In this document: piece after piece, positions 19,780-29,821 of the stretch
Position numbering within the stretch: the stretch's first letter is position 1
Layout of the letters: each line of letters begins with the position of its first letter
Source: Rebecca billardiae RCC1528
Taxonomy: Eukaryota; Haptophyta
Length of the DNA stretch: 64,000 nt
Reading direction: 5' to 3'
Assembly: GCA_965240325.2 (NCBI GenBank)
Contig: OZ251240.1
Span: 620,001-684,000 of the forward strand
Position numbers and translations under genes: made by a program
Notes under the pieces: model-generated
The model's database searches: none
What the model was told of the DNA's origin: nothing
Seen by the model: the letters and a program-made list of their open reading frames with translations, nothing else

Positions 19780-20373
19780 GATGCGCACGTACCGGCCCGG
19801 GCACAGCCGCCGAGGGGTGCCTCGCTCATCCTTGGGATGGGGGGTGGCACCCTGCCGGTATGATCCTGCTCTGCCCACACGCATGTTTGAGGTTCCCTCC
19901 GCATGGAGAGCCGTGTGCCCCGCTGCCGCCTCTCTTGGGCTTACCGACTACTCGGCGGTCCGACAGGCGCCGGCAACTCGTCGTCGTGACGCGCCGCTTC
20001 TTGTAGTCCGGACGGACAGGCGAATGCTATGATATCCTCGCCGACTCAGTGATTGGTTCTGGACTCAACGGGTGGCCGACTGGCCGTTCGTTGAAGGCAC
20101 GCAGATACTGTAGCCAGGCCCGGCAGCGGCAGCGGTTCACACTCCTGTCTCCTCCGCCCGCTGAGTCGTGGCGGCAGCAATACACTATACAGTCCGAAAG
20201 AAATTGTCGGATCACTCGCAGACTGATCAGGCTCCACAAGAAAAACAGCAGCAGCCCCGGCCGGTCGGCGGCAGTGGCAGCTTGGCTGGCTGCTCTTTTC
20301 CGCTGAGCGGCCACGTCGTGCAGCGACCGAACCGGCAGGAGCTCAACACCGAACTCTGCCGGTCGCCCGGTCC

Positions 20374-21321
20374 ATGTCCGCCAGGGGCATCGCACTGGCC
20401 GGGGTGGCGATCGGGGGGGCCGCCCTTGGCGCGGTGGTGGGGGCGCTCATCGCACACGAGTACTACACGAGGCGACAGAAGCATCTGGACATTCGCGAAG
20501 CGCTGCACAAGCTGCACCCGGGCCTGCTCGCGCGCGAGTCCACGAAGGGGAAGCCGCGGCGCAAGTCGTCTGCATTCATCGGTGGGACGGGGTTCACGCG
20601 CGTGGTGCGCGTGGTGCTGACGGGTGGACCGTGCGGTGGCAAGTCGAGCTCGCTCGCAAATATCATCCGCGTCGCGACGGACCACGGGTACGACGTCTAC
20701 GCCTGCCCCGAGTCCGCGACGATCATGTTCAACGGCGGCATGACGTTCCCGTCTGCGCGCGCGGACCAGATCAACTTCCAGGCGCAGCTCTTCCGCATCC
20801 AGCTGGCGGCCGAGCGCGCGTTCACGAGCATCGCCGAGCGTACCGGCCGGCCCACCATCCTGCTGATGGACCGCGGGCTCATGGACGGCAAGGGCTACGT
20901 CGAGTCGGCCGAGATGTGGAGCGCGATCCTCGAGAAGAACAGCGTGGACGAGGACTACATCCTCGGCAGGTACGACGCGGTGGTCCACCTGGTGACGGCC
21001 GCGGACGGCGCCGAGCGGTTCTATCAGCAGGGGCGCGTGAAGGACGACCTCGGGAACGAGGTCATCCGACACGAGTCGAGCGAGGAGGCGGTGAGCCTGG
21101 ACCGGCGGATGCGAGACGTGTGGGCGGCCCACCCGGAGCAGCACGTGATCGGCAACGATTTCCCGTGCTTCAAAGCGAAGACGCGCGCAGCGACGGACAC
21201 GGTGATGCGCCTGGCGAGGAAACTGCAGCCCGTGGGGAGCCCCATCAAGGCCTCCAAACGCTCTTCCAGCGACTCCATCGTTGACTCCATCCCAGAGGTC
21301 CCGGCAAACGGCAACGAGTGA
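20374..21321 (+). CDS. P-loop NTPase, TTD14/AAA_28-like, membrane-anchored
   Basis: 315 aa, single exon. An N-terminal glycine/alanine-rich membrane helix (GIALAGVAIGGAALGAVVGA) is followed by a basic linker. The Walker A motif GGPCGGKSS lies about residues 84-92, and later motifs include ILLMDRGLMDGKGY (about 165-178), YDAVVHLVTAADGAE, and a C-terminal HVIGNDFPCFKAK. This order (GGPxGGKS, DRGxxD, VHLxTAAxGAExFY) is that of the AAA_28 / TRPL-translocation-defect-14 family, which contains GTP- and phosphoinositide-binding proteins related to nucleotide kinases. Only the kinase-like domain is present; the CYTH-like C-terminal domain of animal TTD14 is absent. The Ser-rich tail may be phosphorylated. 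Confidence 0.82.
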   Translation: MSARGIALAGVAIGGAALGAVVGALIAHEYYTRRQKHLDIREALHKLHPGLLARESTKGKPRRKSSAFIGGTGFTRVVRVVLTGGPCGGKSSSLANIIRVATDHGYDVYACPESATIMFNGGMTFPSARADQINFQAQLFRIQLAAERAFTSIAERTGRPTILLMDRGLMDGKGYVESAEMWSAILEKNSVDEDYILGRYDAVVHLVTAADGAERFYQQGRVKDDLGNEVIRHESSEEAVSLDRRMRDVWAAHPEQHVIGNDFPCFKAKTRAATDTVMRLARKLQPVGSPIKASKRSSSDSIVDSIPEVPANGNE

Positions 21322-22110
21322 CGATCCCCCGGCCGGTCCGCGGGCGCCGGTTCAACCGCGGCGGTGGCGGTGACCGGTCTGCGCCCAGACTGCGGGCGGT
21401 CATACTGCGTCTCTGAGCAGCATTGCATGCCAGCAGCAGGCGGGTCCATCTGACGCTGTGATGAATAATATATATATATATATATATATATTGAATATGA
21501 CGCGGTAGTACGACAATGAGCCGGTGTCACTTGAAGACTCACTTGTCCGTGTGAAGAGTATATTCAATATCGGCAATATAAGTTTATATATATGGCACTC
21601 TGAGAGTGGCATCACAGACTATCACTGTCAGTGTCACTGAGACGATCAGACACGGACGGTGAGAACTCGTAAGTCGTATCAATCACCGTCTCAGAGTCAG
21701 AATCACTCCCGAGGACTGAGTGACCGACTAGGTGTAGTAGCGTGTAGCAGTAGCAGTCCGTTTAATAGTCGGACGGACTCAGTCGACGTCGTCACGGTCT
21801 CAGCAGACTCTTCAGTTCAGAATCAGAATCACTAATCAGAGTCACAGACAGGCACCGACTCAGGTGCCCGTGCCACCCGCACCGTCCGACTCCGAGTCCG
21901 TGCGGCGTTCACAGGCTTCACACTGCGGTGACAGACTCATCAGCACAGACCGAGTGCCGTGATCCCGGACCCGGAGAAGGCAGAGACTGGAGAGGGCACG
22001 GAGGCCCGGGACGGCGGGACGCCGACTCTGTCACTGTCTGTCACTGACACTAGACGGGGCCGACTCACCGGGGGCTGACGGCGACGCAGCCGCCACGCAG
22101 CACACCGTAG
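21322..22110. other. Intergenic spacer of degenerate simple sequence
   Basis: No gene supported. It contains a (TA)n run (about 21470-21490) and a long stretch (21600-22080) rich in GACTC, TCAGAGTC and CACTGAGAC words on both strands, resembling 14900-15190. It is probably eroded tandem or simple repeats. Confidence 0.5.
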
Positions 22111-22114
22111 CGTC

Positions 22115-23474
22115 TTAACCCCTATTGTGGAACGGACCCCTATTGTGGAACGGCGCCAGTTTTTCCTATGTAGAGCTTGGATGTCGCGGAGGCGATGAGA
22201 TCGGCGGCTACCGCCGTGTGCGCCTGGCCAAGGCGCGTCCAATGAGCCCAAGAACGTCGTCATAGCCCCGCCCCAGCGCCGTCCGCAGCCGATCGTTTGC
22301 TGGAGTCAGAGCTGAGAATCTGGTGTGAAAAAATGGTTTTCGGCTTCTGTAGGCCGAAGCTTCGGCCGGGAGGGCGCGCACGGTATTTTTGGGAGCTCCC
22401 CGAAAGCAGCCCGGGCAGGGAATCAAGCCGGCTTGCCGCTGCCGCACTCGTGGATGGAGCGCGAGTGACACGAATTGGGTCAGGTCAGCATGGCTGATTC
22501 CTGGTTTGGAGGGTCGAGGACGCCCCGCCGCGGCGGGGGGCGGTGCGGCGGCGCGAGCTGACTGGTGGCGATGACGAACGCGTAGCCGAAGGTGCCGGAC
22601 CGTCAGGCGACGCCCAACCCCGCAAAGCAGCTTCATCGCCTGCCGACCGCGCGAGAGCCGCGCCGCACGAAGCGGCTGGGCGCGAGTGGACTACGACCCG
22701 CCGGATGCAGCCATCAGGGACTGTGTGTAGAGTGGGGAGCTGCGTGAGGGCACAGCTGTCGCCGACTTCGGCTCATACGCCGTGACAACGGGCCACGCTC
22801 TGTCGGATGGTGAAGGACCCGACCAGCCCGTCCAGGCCGCTGGGGCTGAAGCCGCGGCTGAGCGGCTGTGACGGTCGAGCAGATGCACACCAACTGGGTC
22901 GCGGAGATAGCGCTACTCGGCTTCGCGCCGACCACGCGGCAGGTCTGCATCGATGCGGCGCTTCTCTTCCTGCGTAGCGGCGCGCCCTTCTAGACGCTCT
23001 CCAGCATGCCCTGGAAGCGGTGGTGTCGGCGGCGGCTCAGGCGCCACGCGAAGGCGAGCGAGCGTCGATGACGGACACGCTCGTCGACCGCATCACTCAT
23101 TGTGGAGAGGGTTCGCGCGGGCAAGACGTGCCCCCCGGCGGCTGCGGGGTCGAGGGCGGGTGCCCACACCACCAGCGCGCCGGCGAGTGCCAGTGGGCCG
23201 ACTGCGAACGCTCAGGAGCCAGCAGTGGCACCGTCCTGAGCGAGGAACCAAAATCGTTCCACAATAGGGGTCAGTCGACCCGTCGACGCACCCCGCGGGC
23301 GCGCGCGCGCGCGCGCGCGCGCGCGGGCGAGTTCCGAGCTCCGCACCCTCAGAGGTGTATGGTCCCTTCGGTAGGACCCATGGCCAGTACCTGACACCTT
23401 AAGATCGCTCGCCGAGCCGCACTACCTCGCCCTAGGGGCGGAAAACCCGAAAATCGTTCCACAATAGGGGTTAA
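22115..23474. mobile_element. TTAA-flanked TIR element, non-autonomous, with doubled termini
   Basis: TTAA|CCCCTATTGTGGAACG at the left (22115-22134) and its exact reverse complement CGTTCCACAATAGGGG|TTAA at the right (23455-23474). Identity continues 4 bp into both flanks (CGTC/GACG). TTAA target duplication with a C-rich TIR is the hallmark of piggyBac-type transposons. Each end has a second, internal copy of the 16-bp terminus: left at 22137-22152 in the same orientation and right at about 23254-23269. The 1.35-kb interior encodes no recognisable transposase and has a (GC)n tract near 23300. The superfamily call is by terminal structure only. Confidence 0.65.
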
Positions 23475-23823
23475 GACGTTAGTCACTATATATATATATA
23501 TATATATATATAGTCTATACACTGATGTACAATTGCATGTCAGTGAGTCACACAACGATAGCGTCAGGCCGTGAGCGTCAGCGGACGCGGTCAGCCGTCA
23601 GGCCCGCACTCGCAGGGTTCCGTCAGCGCAGCCGTTGGGCACCGTCGGTCCGCTTCACTCAGGCTCGCCGTTCCGCTTGAGCGCTCGGTTGTCACCGCGC
23701 TGGCCCTGGCCGACGACAGTCCGCAGAAGCCGTCGGACGCCGGGCCATGCGCGCGAGTGGCACAGCAGCACTCCGCGATGCGATCGCTCCGCTGTGGGCC
23801 TGTGGCCGTGCCGCGCGACCTCG
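23475..23823. other. Intergenic spacer
   Basis: A (TA)n microsatellite (23488-23512), then about 300 bp of CG-rich sequence downstream of the dehydrogenase-like gene. No supported coding feature. Confidence 0.5.
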
Positions 23824-25209
23824 CTAGGCGCTCGCTGCCACGCTGGCGGCGGCGCGGGCGGCCACGGCGGACAGCGGCTGCTCGAGGTGCCGGCGGTGCG
23901 GCAGCAGCGCGCGGAACTTCTCGTTGCAGATGAGCTTGGACGTGTGGTCGGGCTCGAGCGAGTCGTCGATCGGCACCGCCACGTCGCAGCGCGCGGCGAG
24001 CTCGCGCATCTCGTACGTGCACGAGATGGCGTTGACGCGCTCGCCCGGCTGCGGCGTGTCGAGCAGCGCGGCCGTGGCGGCGACGATGTCGTCGATGTGC
24101 ACCATGTTGACGAGCTTGCGCGGCGAGACGTGGGGCACGTGCGCGGTGTGCATGGCTGCGCGCGCGTCGGGGAAGGCGAGCGCAGTGCGACGGGGTCAGT
24201 TCGGTCGCGGCGCAGGGCACGCGCGAGGCGTGGCGCGCGCACAGGCGGGCCAAGGCCCCCCCACCACGCGGCACGCACCGAGACAGGAGCACACAGTGCG
24301 CGAGCTGAGGTCGGCGTGCTCCTCCGCGTCGCCAAAGATGCCGCCCAGCGCGAGCAGCGAGCACCCACGCTGGCGCAGCATCTCCTCCACCTGCCCGCGC
24401 GCCGAGTCCGCCTTGAGCGGCGAGCGCTCCGTCACCAGCTCGCCCGGCCGTTGCACATCGTACACGGACGTGGAGCCGCACAGCACGGTGCCGCCGCGCG
24501 CGCGCGAGAGGTACGAGGCGTGGAAGGCGGCGGCGGAGTCGGCGCAGGTGAGCGGGAAGGTGACGATCACGCCGGACACCTCCTCCGGCGCGGGCAATCG
24601 CTCCCACGTCTCGCGCCGCTCGAGCTCGAAGGCGACGCGCGGCGTGGTGGGCGGCAGCTCGAGCGGGCGGAAGTAGGCCGCCTTGCTGCCGATGGCGGAC
24701 GGGTCCCTGTTCGTCACGATGACGGGGGTGCCGCGCGCGCTGAGGTACTTGGCGACGCGCGATCCCACCCAGCCGCCGCCCAGGATCAACACAGGGCCCT
24801 CGTCGCCAGGCTGGGCCGCCATGTGTGCGCTCGCGCGCGCGCGGCGGGCGGGCTGAGCCCCGGCCGCGCGCGCGCGCGCCCATCCGCCGCCGTTGCGCAG
24901 GACGGCTGATGGGCTGGCGGCCGACGGCACGTGTGCAAGCGCAAGCGGCATCGTCACCGTCGCCTGCAGGCCGACGAGCAGCAGCAGCCGCACGAACGGG
25001 CAGCGGTGCGCGGAGCGCAGCGCACTGCTCGCCCGCGCCTCCGGGCGCTTGCCGCCGCGGCTGGCGACCATGCAGCGCGCGAGCCGACGGCTGCCAGCGA
25101 GCAGTGCGCGAGGCGAGACGCACACGAGCAGGGCTTGCACGCCGAGCAGCAGCCGGAGCACCGGGCAGCGCACCTCCGACGTCTCCTCGCACACGCGGAG
25201 ACTGGACAT
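23824..25209 (-). CDS. NAD(P)-binding Rossmann-fold (SDR/YeeZ-like) protein, 2 exons, probable plastid leader
   Basis: Exons 25209-24279 and 24155-23824 (GTGCGT donor, CAG acceptor, phase 1) give 420 aa. Residues 1-130 are a long leader with hydrophobic stretches (VLRLLLGVQALLVCVSP, FVRLLLLVGLQATVTM), which may be an organelle-targeting presequence; later ATGs, for example before AAQPGDEG, are possible starts. The Rossmann core begins with VLILGGGWVGSRVAKYL (GGGxxG near residue 138), then VIVTNRD and TVLCGSTSVYDVQ (the active-site-like Ser/Thr strand). Exon 2 brings KLVNMVHIDDIVAATAALL, typical of extended SDR epimerase-like proteins. Glycine pattern and overall order resemble YeeZ/NAD-dependent epimerase-dehydratases. 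The canonical YxxxK is not clear, so the enzymatic reaction is uncertain. Divergent from a sulfotransferase (279-bp gap). Confidence 0.7.
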
Positions 25210-25488
25210 GATGCGTCCTCTCGCGTTAGGGCTCCGAAAGCTGAGTGGGACTATCGAGAGACCAATCAGCGCGCTTGCTGGGCGCGAACAATTAGGACCG
25301 GCTATTTCGCCTATTGGCCGACGTCTCGCGCCGAACTGCTGCGGCCTTCGTCAGCTCCGTTCTCGTCGAATGCCGAAGTTGCGATGCGCGGAGCGGCGGC
25401 AAGAATCTCGGAGGGATTCTCGGGTCGGGGTACGCTAAGATTTTGGAAAAAGCACAAGCACGAAAAACTCGGAAGCACAGAAAGATGG
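25210..25488. promoter_or_regulatory. Putative bidirectional promoter (dehydrogenase-like / sulfotransferase)
   Basis: A 279-bp head-to-head gap. A CCAAT-type word (GACCAATCAG) lies at 25260-25269 and another ATTGG at 25314-25318. An ATG at 25485 out of frame with the sulfotransferase opens a five-codon upstream ORF. Confidence 0.4.
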
Positions 25489-26769
25489 ATGCCATTTGAC
25501 ATGCGCTGCTCGCGCGCTCGCGCGCTCGTGTGTAGCGTCGTGGTGCTCGTGACGGTGCGGCGCGCACGAGGTGGCGCCTCCGCTCAGCTTCTCCGCCACG
25601 AGCGCGAGGCCGGGCTTCTCCCGACGGCCAGCCCAGCTGCACTGCGCCTGCACCGCGGCTGCGAGCACAGCGTCGAGCCGGCCGCGCCGTGCGCAGAGCC
25701 GTGGTGCGCCGAGCTGCTGCCGCATCTGCTGGTGATCGGCGTGCAGAAGGGGGGCACGACGACGCTCCGGCGGGTGTGGAAGTCGCGCTCCACCTCCACG
25801 CGCGTGTGCGTCAGCGCCGCCATCGAGCCCCACTTCTTCGACTCGCACCGTTGGCAGAACCAGACGATCCCGCGTACGGTGCTGCTCGAGTACAGCACCG
25901 CCGCCTTCCAGCACTGCCACGCCGCCAGGCCAGGGCACGTGCGCATGGAGAAGTCGCCGTCGTACTTCGACACCATGTGGACGCCCCGCCGCGTGTGCGA
26001 GGCCTTCGCCGCCGTCCGCCGGCCCGTCGCCATCGTGCTGCTGCTGCGCGAGCCGGTGGCGCGCGCCTTCTCCGGGTACAGTCAGAGCCGGGACGCGGTG
26101 CTGCGCGCGCTGGGCGCGCAGGGCGCGGCGGATGGCTTCGACGCGGCGGTTCGCATCGACATGGCCGTCGTGCGCGCGTGTGACGGGCTGCCGGACGCGG
26201 CCTACGACTACTCGCGCGCGGTCGGCGCCGCGGCGCGCTTCCGCCAGTGCTGCGCGGCCGCGGTGTGCGAGGCGCATCCGCGGCTGTGCGGCCGGCCGTG
26301 GCTGGGGTGTGAGCCCAGCGCCCGGATCGACGCGCGCTTCGGGAGCCACGTCTACGCGCCCGTGCGCCGCGGCATGTACGCGCGCTACCTGCGCGGCTGG
26401 CTCACGTACCACCGCGCCGACCACCTGCGTGTCGTGGACTTTTCGCGCTGCGTGTCGCGCGACGCGCTCGCGTGCGCGGAGGCGATCGGCGCGTGGGCGC
26501 ACCGCGTGCAGTTTGGCGCGCCGACGGACGGCGGCGGCGGCGCGCAGTCGGTTGTGGGCGCGGGCGGCCGCGCGAAGAACGAGCACGCGGTGCACCTCAA
26601 CCGCGCCTCCCACCGGGCGCGCGCCATGGCCAACCACACGCGCGCGGCGCTGCGCGAGTTCTACGCGCCGCACAACGACCAGCTGTTTGCGCTGCTGGGC
26701 GTGGCCCCGCTGGAGGGCTGGAGCACGCTGGAGCATGCCGCGTTGCATAACTACGTACCGCCGAGATGA
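25489..26769 (+). CDS. Secretory-pathway sulfotransferase (Sulfotransfer_1 / GAG-sulfotransferase-like)
   Basis: 426 aa from ATG 25489; ATG 25501 is an equally good start. Residues 5-25 are a signal peptide or anchor (ARALVCSVVVLVTV). The PAPS 5'-loop is LLVIGVQKGGTTTLRR (about residues 80-95), followed by VRMEKSPSYFDTM (about 150-162) and the 3'-phosphate motif VLLLREPVARAFSGYSQ (about 181-197). This is the heparan-sulfate NDST/3-OST-like arrangement, a different subfamily from the two copies at 15202 and 27037. The C-terminal half carries a conserved-looking Y-x-RYLRGWL (GMYARYLRGWLTYH) and VVDFSRC, usual for this family. An insertion near residue 350 is Gly-rich. It likely sulfates polysaccharides in the Golgi. 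No introns. Confidence 0.87.
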   Translation: MPFDMRCSRARALVCSVVVLVTVRRARGGASAQLLRHEREAGLLPTASPAALRLHRGCEHSVEPAAPCAEPWCAELLPHLLVIGVQKGGTTTLRRVWKSRSTSTRVCVSAAIEPHFFDSHRWQNQTIPRTVLLEYSTAAFQHCHAARPGHVRMEKSPSYFDTMWTPRRVCEAFAAVRRPVAIVLLLREPVARAFSGYSQSRDAVLRALGAQGAADGFDAAVRIDMAVVRACDGLPDAAYDYSRAVGAAARFRQCCAAAVCEAHPRLCGRPWLGCEPSARIDARFGSHVYAPVRRGMYARYLRGWLTYHRADHLRVVDFSRCVSRDALACAEAIGAWAHRVQFGAPTDGGGGAQSVVGAGGRAKNEHAVHLNRASHRARAMANHTRAALREFYAPHNDQLFALLGVAPLEGWSTLEHAALHNYVPPR

Positions 26770-27036
26770 GCACGCGTAACGAGCAGTAGGACCGCTGTGA
26801 GGAGCAGTCGATAATGCTATGCCCTTAGGCTTAATCTGTTCGTTCGTGCGGAAGATATGAGCAGGCTGCGCAGCAAATATTGCTGCCAATACATTTACCG
26901 CTCTGCGCATGGGGGACCCATGCTCGCAGAGCCGAGCGTGACAATGGTTTCACCACACGCAGAGCGGCCGGGTGTGAAACTGTGACGATGATCTTGATCT
27001 CCTCTCTCCCCTCCACTCACCGGTTGAGGATGAACG

Positions 27037-28302
27037 ATGGCGGCTGCACGGCGAATCCGCGAACGCAATCTACCATCCGCAATCCTGGCGCTGGCGCTGC
27101 TCTTGTTCGTCTCGCCTGATGCCGCTGGGCTGCTCCCGGCGCTGGCGGCAGCTACTGCTGCGCCTGAAGTGAGATCCGCCTCGCGGACCAACATCACCTG
27201 CCCAAGCCCATCCAACGTCAGCGATCATGCCCGGGAGGCCCGGGTGGTGCCTGGCATCGACCTGCGCAAGCTCTTGCACATTCCCAAGACGGGTGGCACG
27301 ACGCTTGAGCATGCGCTGTGGAATCAGCTGGGCATATACGCTGGGAAGAATATCGAGAAAGCTCCACCAGCTCAGCGGCGGGCCACGACGCGGTACTCGT
27401 GGCTGATGCACACGAAGGGAGTGCATGGCGACTGTCCCTTATGGCATATGCCTCCAGACAGCTGGGTCCCCGGATCGTATGCCATCATCCGCTCGCCGCA
27501 AGATCGCCTAGTCAGCGCTTATTCATACTGGGGCACTCGCAGAATGGAAATTCAGCAGCTGCGGTCAAAGAGAAAATCTGGGCGTACGTGGTCCGACGAC
27601 GAGCGTGTACAGTTTGTGCGGAAATATTGCACCTGCGAGAGCTTGTTCCAATGGGCGCTGTACAATCTGCAAGTCGCCGCGTTCCACAACCGGTGGCACT
27701 TGGGTTGCCATCTCGTGCCGCAGCTGGAATATGCGCGCAGGACGGACTTCCTCATCCCATATGAGGCCTGGACGAGCCTGCCTGGCTGGCTGGGGCTCGC
27801 CACCGCTGAGAACGCTTCAAGCATCCACCACGAGTACAAGTACAAGTCTAAGACACTCTGCTCATCGAGCCGGACGGCATTGCAGGCGTGTGGGCGGGTG
27901 GCTGAGCTTGCCGTTGGAGTGTACGCGGCGGATGCAGCGCTGCATGGACGTGTGCTTGAGCTCTCGTGTGGCATTGAAGGGCCACGCCCGGTGCGGTGGA
28001 GTGAGCTCGCATCGGAGTTCATGGAGCGGGGCCACACTGACTTTGGGAACTCCAGCACGGCACGCGCCTCGGTCCCTGGCAACCCTCGACACGATCGCGA
28101 CAGTGCTGCTGGCCCGAAGCTGACCGGCATGGCATCAGGCGAGCTGGTGGGGGCGGAGCGTGATGCGATGAGGACAGCGATGAGCAGAGCATACCTCTGT
28201 ACGCACCTCGCCGGAGAACTACTCAAGAATATCCCCAAGAAGGAGTGGCTGGCAGTAAAGGAAGCCTGCATCAGCATCAGTCGCGCTCGGGACGGAAGCT
28301 AG
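27037..28302 (+). CDS. Golgi-type membrane sulfotransferase (Sulfotransfer_2-like), copy B
   Basis: 421 aa, single exon, near-identical paralogue of the gene at 15202-16476 in inverted orientation. The PAPS-binding loops are preserved (LHIPKTGGTTLEHALW about residues 79-94; YAIIRSPQDRLVSAYSYWG about 148-166). The N-terminal anchor SAILALALLLFVSP is conserved, while the first residues (AAARRIRERN) differ from copy A. Differences elsewhere are mostly single substitutions; the C terminus diverges after YLCTHL (copy B ends in SISRARDGS). Both copies are intact, so the duplication is recent or selected. The acceptor is unknown. Confidence 0.88.
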   Translation: MAAARRIRERNLPSAILALALLLFVSPDAAGLLPALAAATAAPEVRSASRTNITCPSPSNVSDHAREARVVPGIDLRKLLHIPKTGGTTLEHALWNQLGIYAGKNIEKAPPAQRRATTRYSWLMHTKGVHGDCPLWHMPPDSWVPGSYAIIRSPQDRLVSAYSYWGTRRMEIQQLRSKRKSGRTWSDDERVQFVRKYCTCESLFQWALYNLQVAAFHNRWHLGCHLVPQLEYARRTDFLIPYEAWTSLPGWLGLATAENASSIHHEYKYKSKTLCSSSRTALQACGRVAELAVGVYAADAALHGRVLELSCGIEGPRPVRWSELASEFMERGHTDFGNSSTARASVPGNPRHDRDSAAGPKLTGMASGELVGAERDAMRTAMSRAYLCTHLAGELLKNIPKKEWLAVKEACISISRARDGS

Positions 28303-28718
28303 CGGTACGCGGTCATTCGGCGCGCCTCGTCAGAACCCTGATTACTGGCAGTGGCAGTATTCTGACTCAGATCCATCGCCATCGGTACATGCGAATCGAC
28401 TCAATCGGTAGTTCCGGGCGTAGCCTGCGGTTAGTAATTTATATGCGGTTTTAATTATTATTATTAATAATAATAATAATTAAGAGTCGTCGCGGTGGTG
28501 CTAGACGAATCAGGAGACCCGCGTCGTCCTACCTGTGTCGTGAAATCATAGAATGAGTACAGCTTACTAAGAATAAGAGACGCACACAGCTCAGCTAGGC
28601 AGGCGAGATTAGTCTTCGTCGCGGAGCAATCTGCATGCGCCATGCAATCGGTCGTGGAGGCCAGTGGTGCTCGGCTGCCACAAGGTCGCCAGGATTGAGA
28701 GGAAGACCACTTTTGCTC
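28303..28718. other. Spacer with AT-rich palindrome and dispersed repeat
   Basis: Contains a nearly palindromic (ATT)n/(AAT)n block at about 28451-28483 and the inverted third copy of the dispersed repeat (28504-28560). No gene is seen. Confidence 0.6.
28504..28560 (-). repeat. Dispersed repeat, partial inverted copy 3
   Basis: Reverse complement of 16557-16612 with about one mismatch (GACACAGGTAGGACGACGCG core). It lies about 200 bp downstream of sulfotransferase copy B, whereas the other copies lie upstream of copy A. Confidence 0.85.
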
Positions 28719-29771
28719 TCAATCGTCTAGCTCGTTGCGTCTCTCTTGAGGCCCAGAATGCAGAAGCTCTCCGCCGTACCACGGGCTCAGCGTGCGAATG
28801 GTGGCTTCGGTGTGCCGCACGATCACCTCCATGTTGGCCGGATCGCGCTGCTGGACATCAGCGAGACTGCTCGCCAGCATTAATGCATTCTGCAGCTTGC
28901 TCAGCGCTTGGCCCAGCGACCACTTGTCATGAAACGCAGGGCGGAGAGTCTGCATCGCGTTGACCAGCGCAAACAGCGTCGTGTGCAGGGGCACACCCAC
29001 ACCAATGGCGGCAAAGCTCGCGCAGATCGTGACCAGCATCACTGCAAACATGGTCGCACCCCGCCGCGTGACGGTCACGAGCTCGGCTTGGAGGCTCCGT
29101 AGCGTGGGTTTCGTCCGCACGGACAAGTAGCGGTGAAGCCCGCAATGCTCGTTGAGCGTATACCCAGCCGCGGCCTCGGAATCCCACGCCACATCATGCT
29201 CCTGGCGAAAGCTGTGCACCGTGTTTTCGACGAGTGCTGCATGGAGGTTCTGTGGCGTGAAGTCAATGACCTCTTGCAGGAGCATGTCGATGGCCCGAGG
29301 CAAGCGACTCGAGGCCAAGGTGGATGCTGTCCTCCGCGCGTAGCCTCCCGTCCCCGTGCGGGAGCGCCAAATCTCCTCAACGACTCGAGCACATGCTCCC
29401 TTCAGCTGCATGATCTGCATATCGAGCCGCTCGATGATGGGCGTGGTCAGCAGCGAGAAAAGCAGCAAGGCGGCGTCAAAGTAGTCAGGTGTATCCTCGG
29501 GAAGGACTGGCTCTTGATCTGCGGCTGCCTCGGAGTCGAGGATGACACCTGCCCGAGTCACAAACGCGCCCACCAGGGCGATCACCAGGACGATGCCGAT
29601 GGGCAGCCACACGAGAAGCACGTCTGCGACCTTCTTACGTTTGCTCAGGCGAGACGTAGCCACGTCGAGCGCGCACGCAGCAGCCCACGCCTTCTTTTCA
29701 ACCTCCTCCCACGTGAAGCCCTCTTCCGTCTGGTTGTCTTCGTCCTTGCTGTGCACGCGTCCGTCCGACAT
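28719..29771 (-). CDS. Membrane protein of unknown function with three or four TM segments
   Basis: 350 aa from the ATG at 29771 (MSDGRVHSKDEDNQTEEG). The open frame continues upstream, but that extension runs through the 26-bp inverted repeat and is unlikely to be coding. An acidic, soluble N terminus is followed by VLLVWLPIGIVLVIALVGAFV (about residues 65-85), FDAALLLFSLLTTPII (about 115-130) and, near residue 250, TMFAVMLVTICASFAAIGVGV with a further weakly hydrophobic segment. Between them is a roughly 100-residue basic/amphipathic loop. The distribution resembles small 2TM/4TM channel-like or SLATT-type effectors only loosely, and I do not recognise the family. No introns. Confidence 0.6.
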   Translation of the reverse strand: MSDGRVHSKDEDNQTEEGFTWEEVEKKAWAAACALDVATSRLSKRKKVADVLLVWLPIGIVLVIALVGAFVTRAGVILDSEAAADQEPVLPEDTPDYFDAALLLFSLLTTPIIERLDMQIMQLKGACARVVEEIWRSRTGTGGYARRTASTLASSRLPRAIDMLLQEVIDFTPQNLHAALVENTVHSFRQEHDVAWDSEAAAGYTLNEHCGLHRYLSVRTKPTLRSLQAELVTVTRRGATMFAVMLVTICASFAAIGVGVPLHTTLFALVNAMQTLRPAFHDKWSLGQALSKLQNALMLASSLADVQQRDPANMEVIVRHTEATIRTLSPWYGGELLHSGPQERRNELDD

Positions 29772-29821
29772 GTGCGGTGATTTGGGACGCGATGACGAGA
29801 TGACGGTGTTGATGCTGCTCG

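Noticed and set aside
22208-22636. 142-aa minus-strand frame inside the TTAA element
   Set aside because: No transposase motif and no similarity I recognise. Not enough to call a gene.
29133-29780. 215-aa plus-strand frame opposite the membrane protein
   Set aside because: The minus strand has hydrophobic helices and a plausible start, while the plus frame has no domain.
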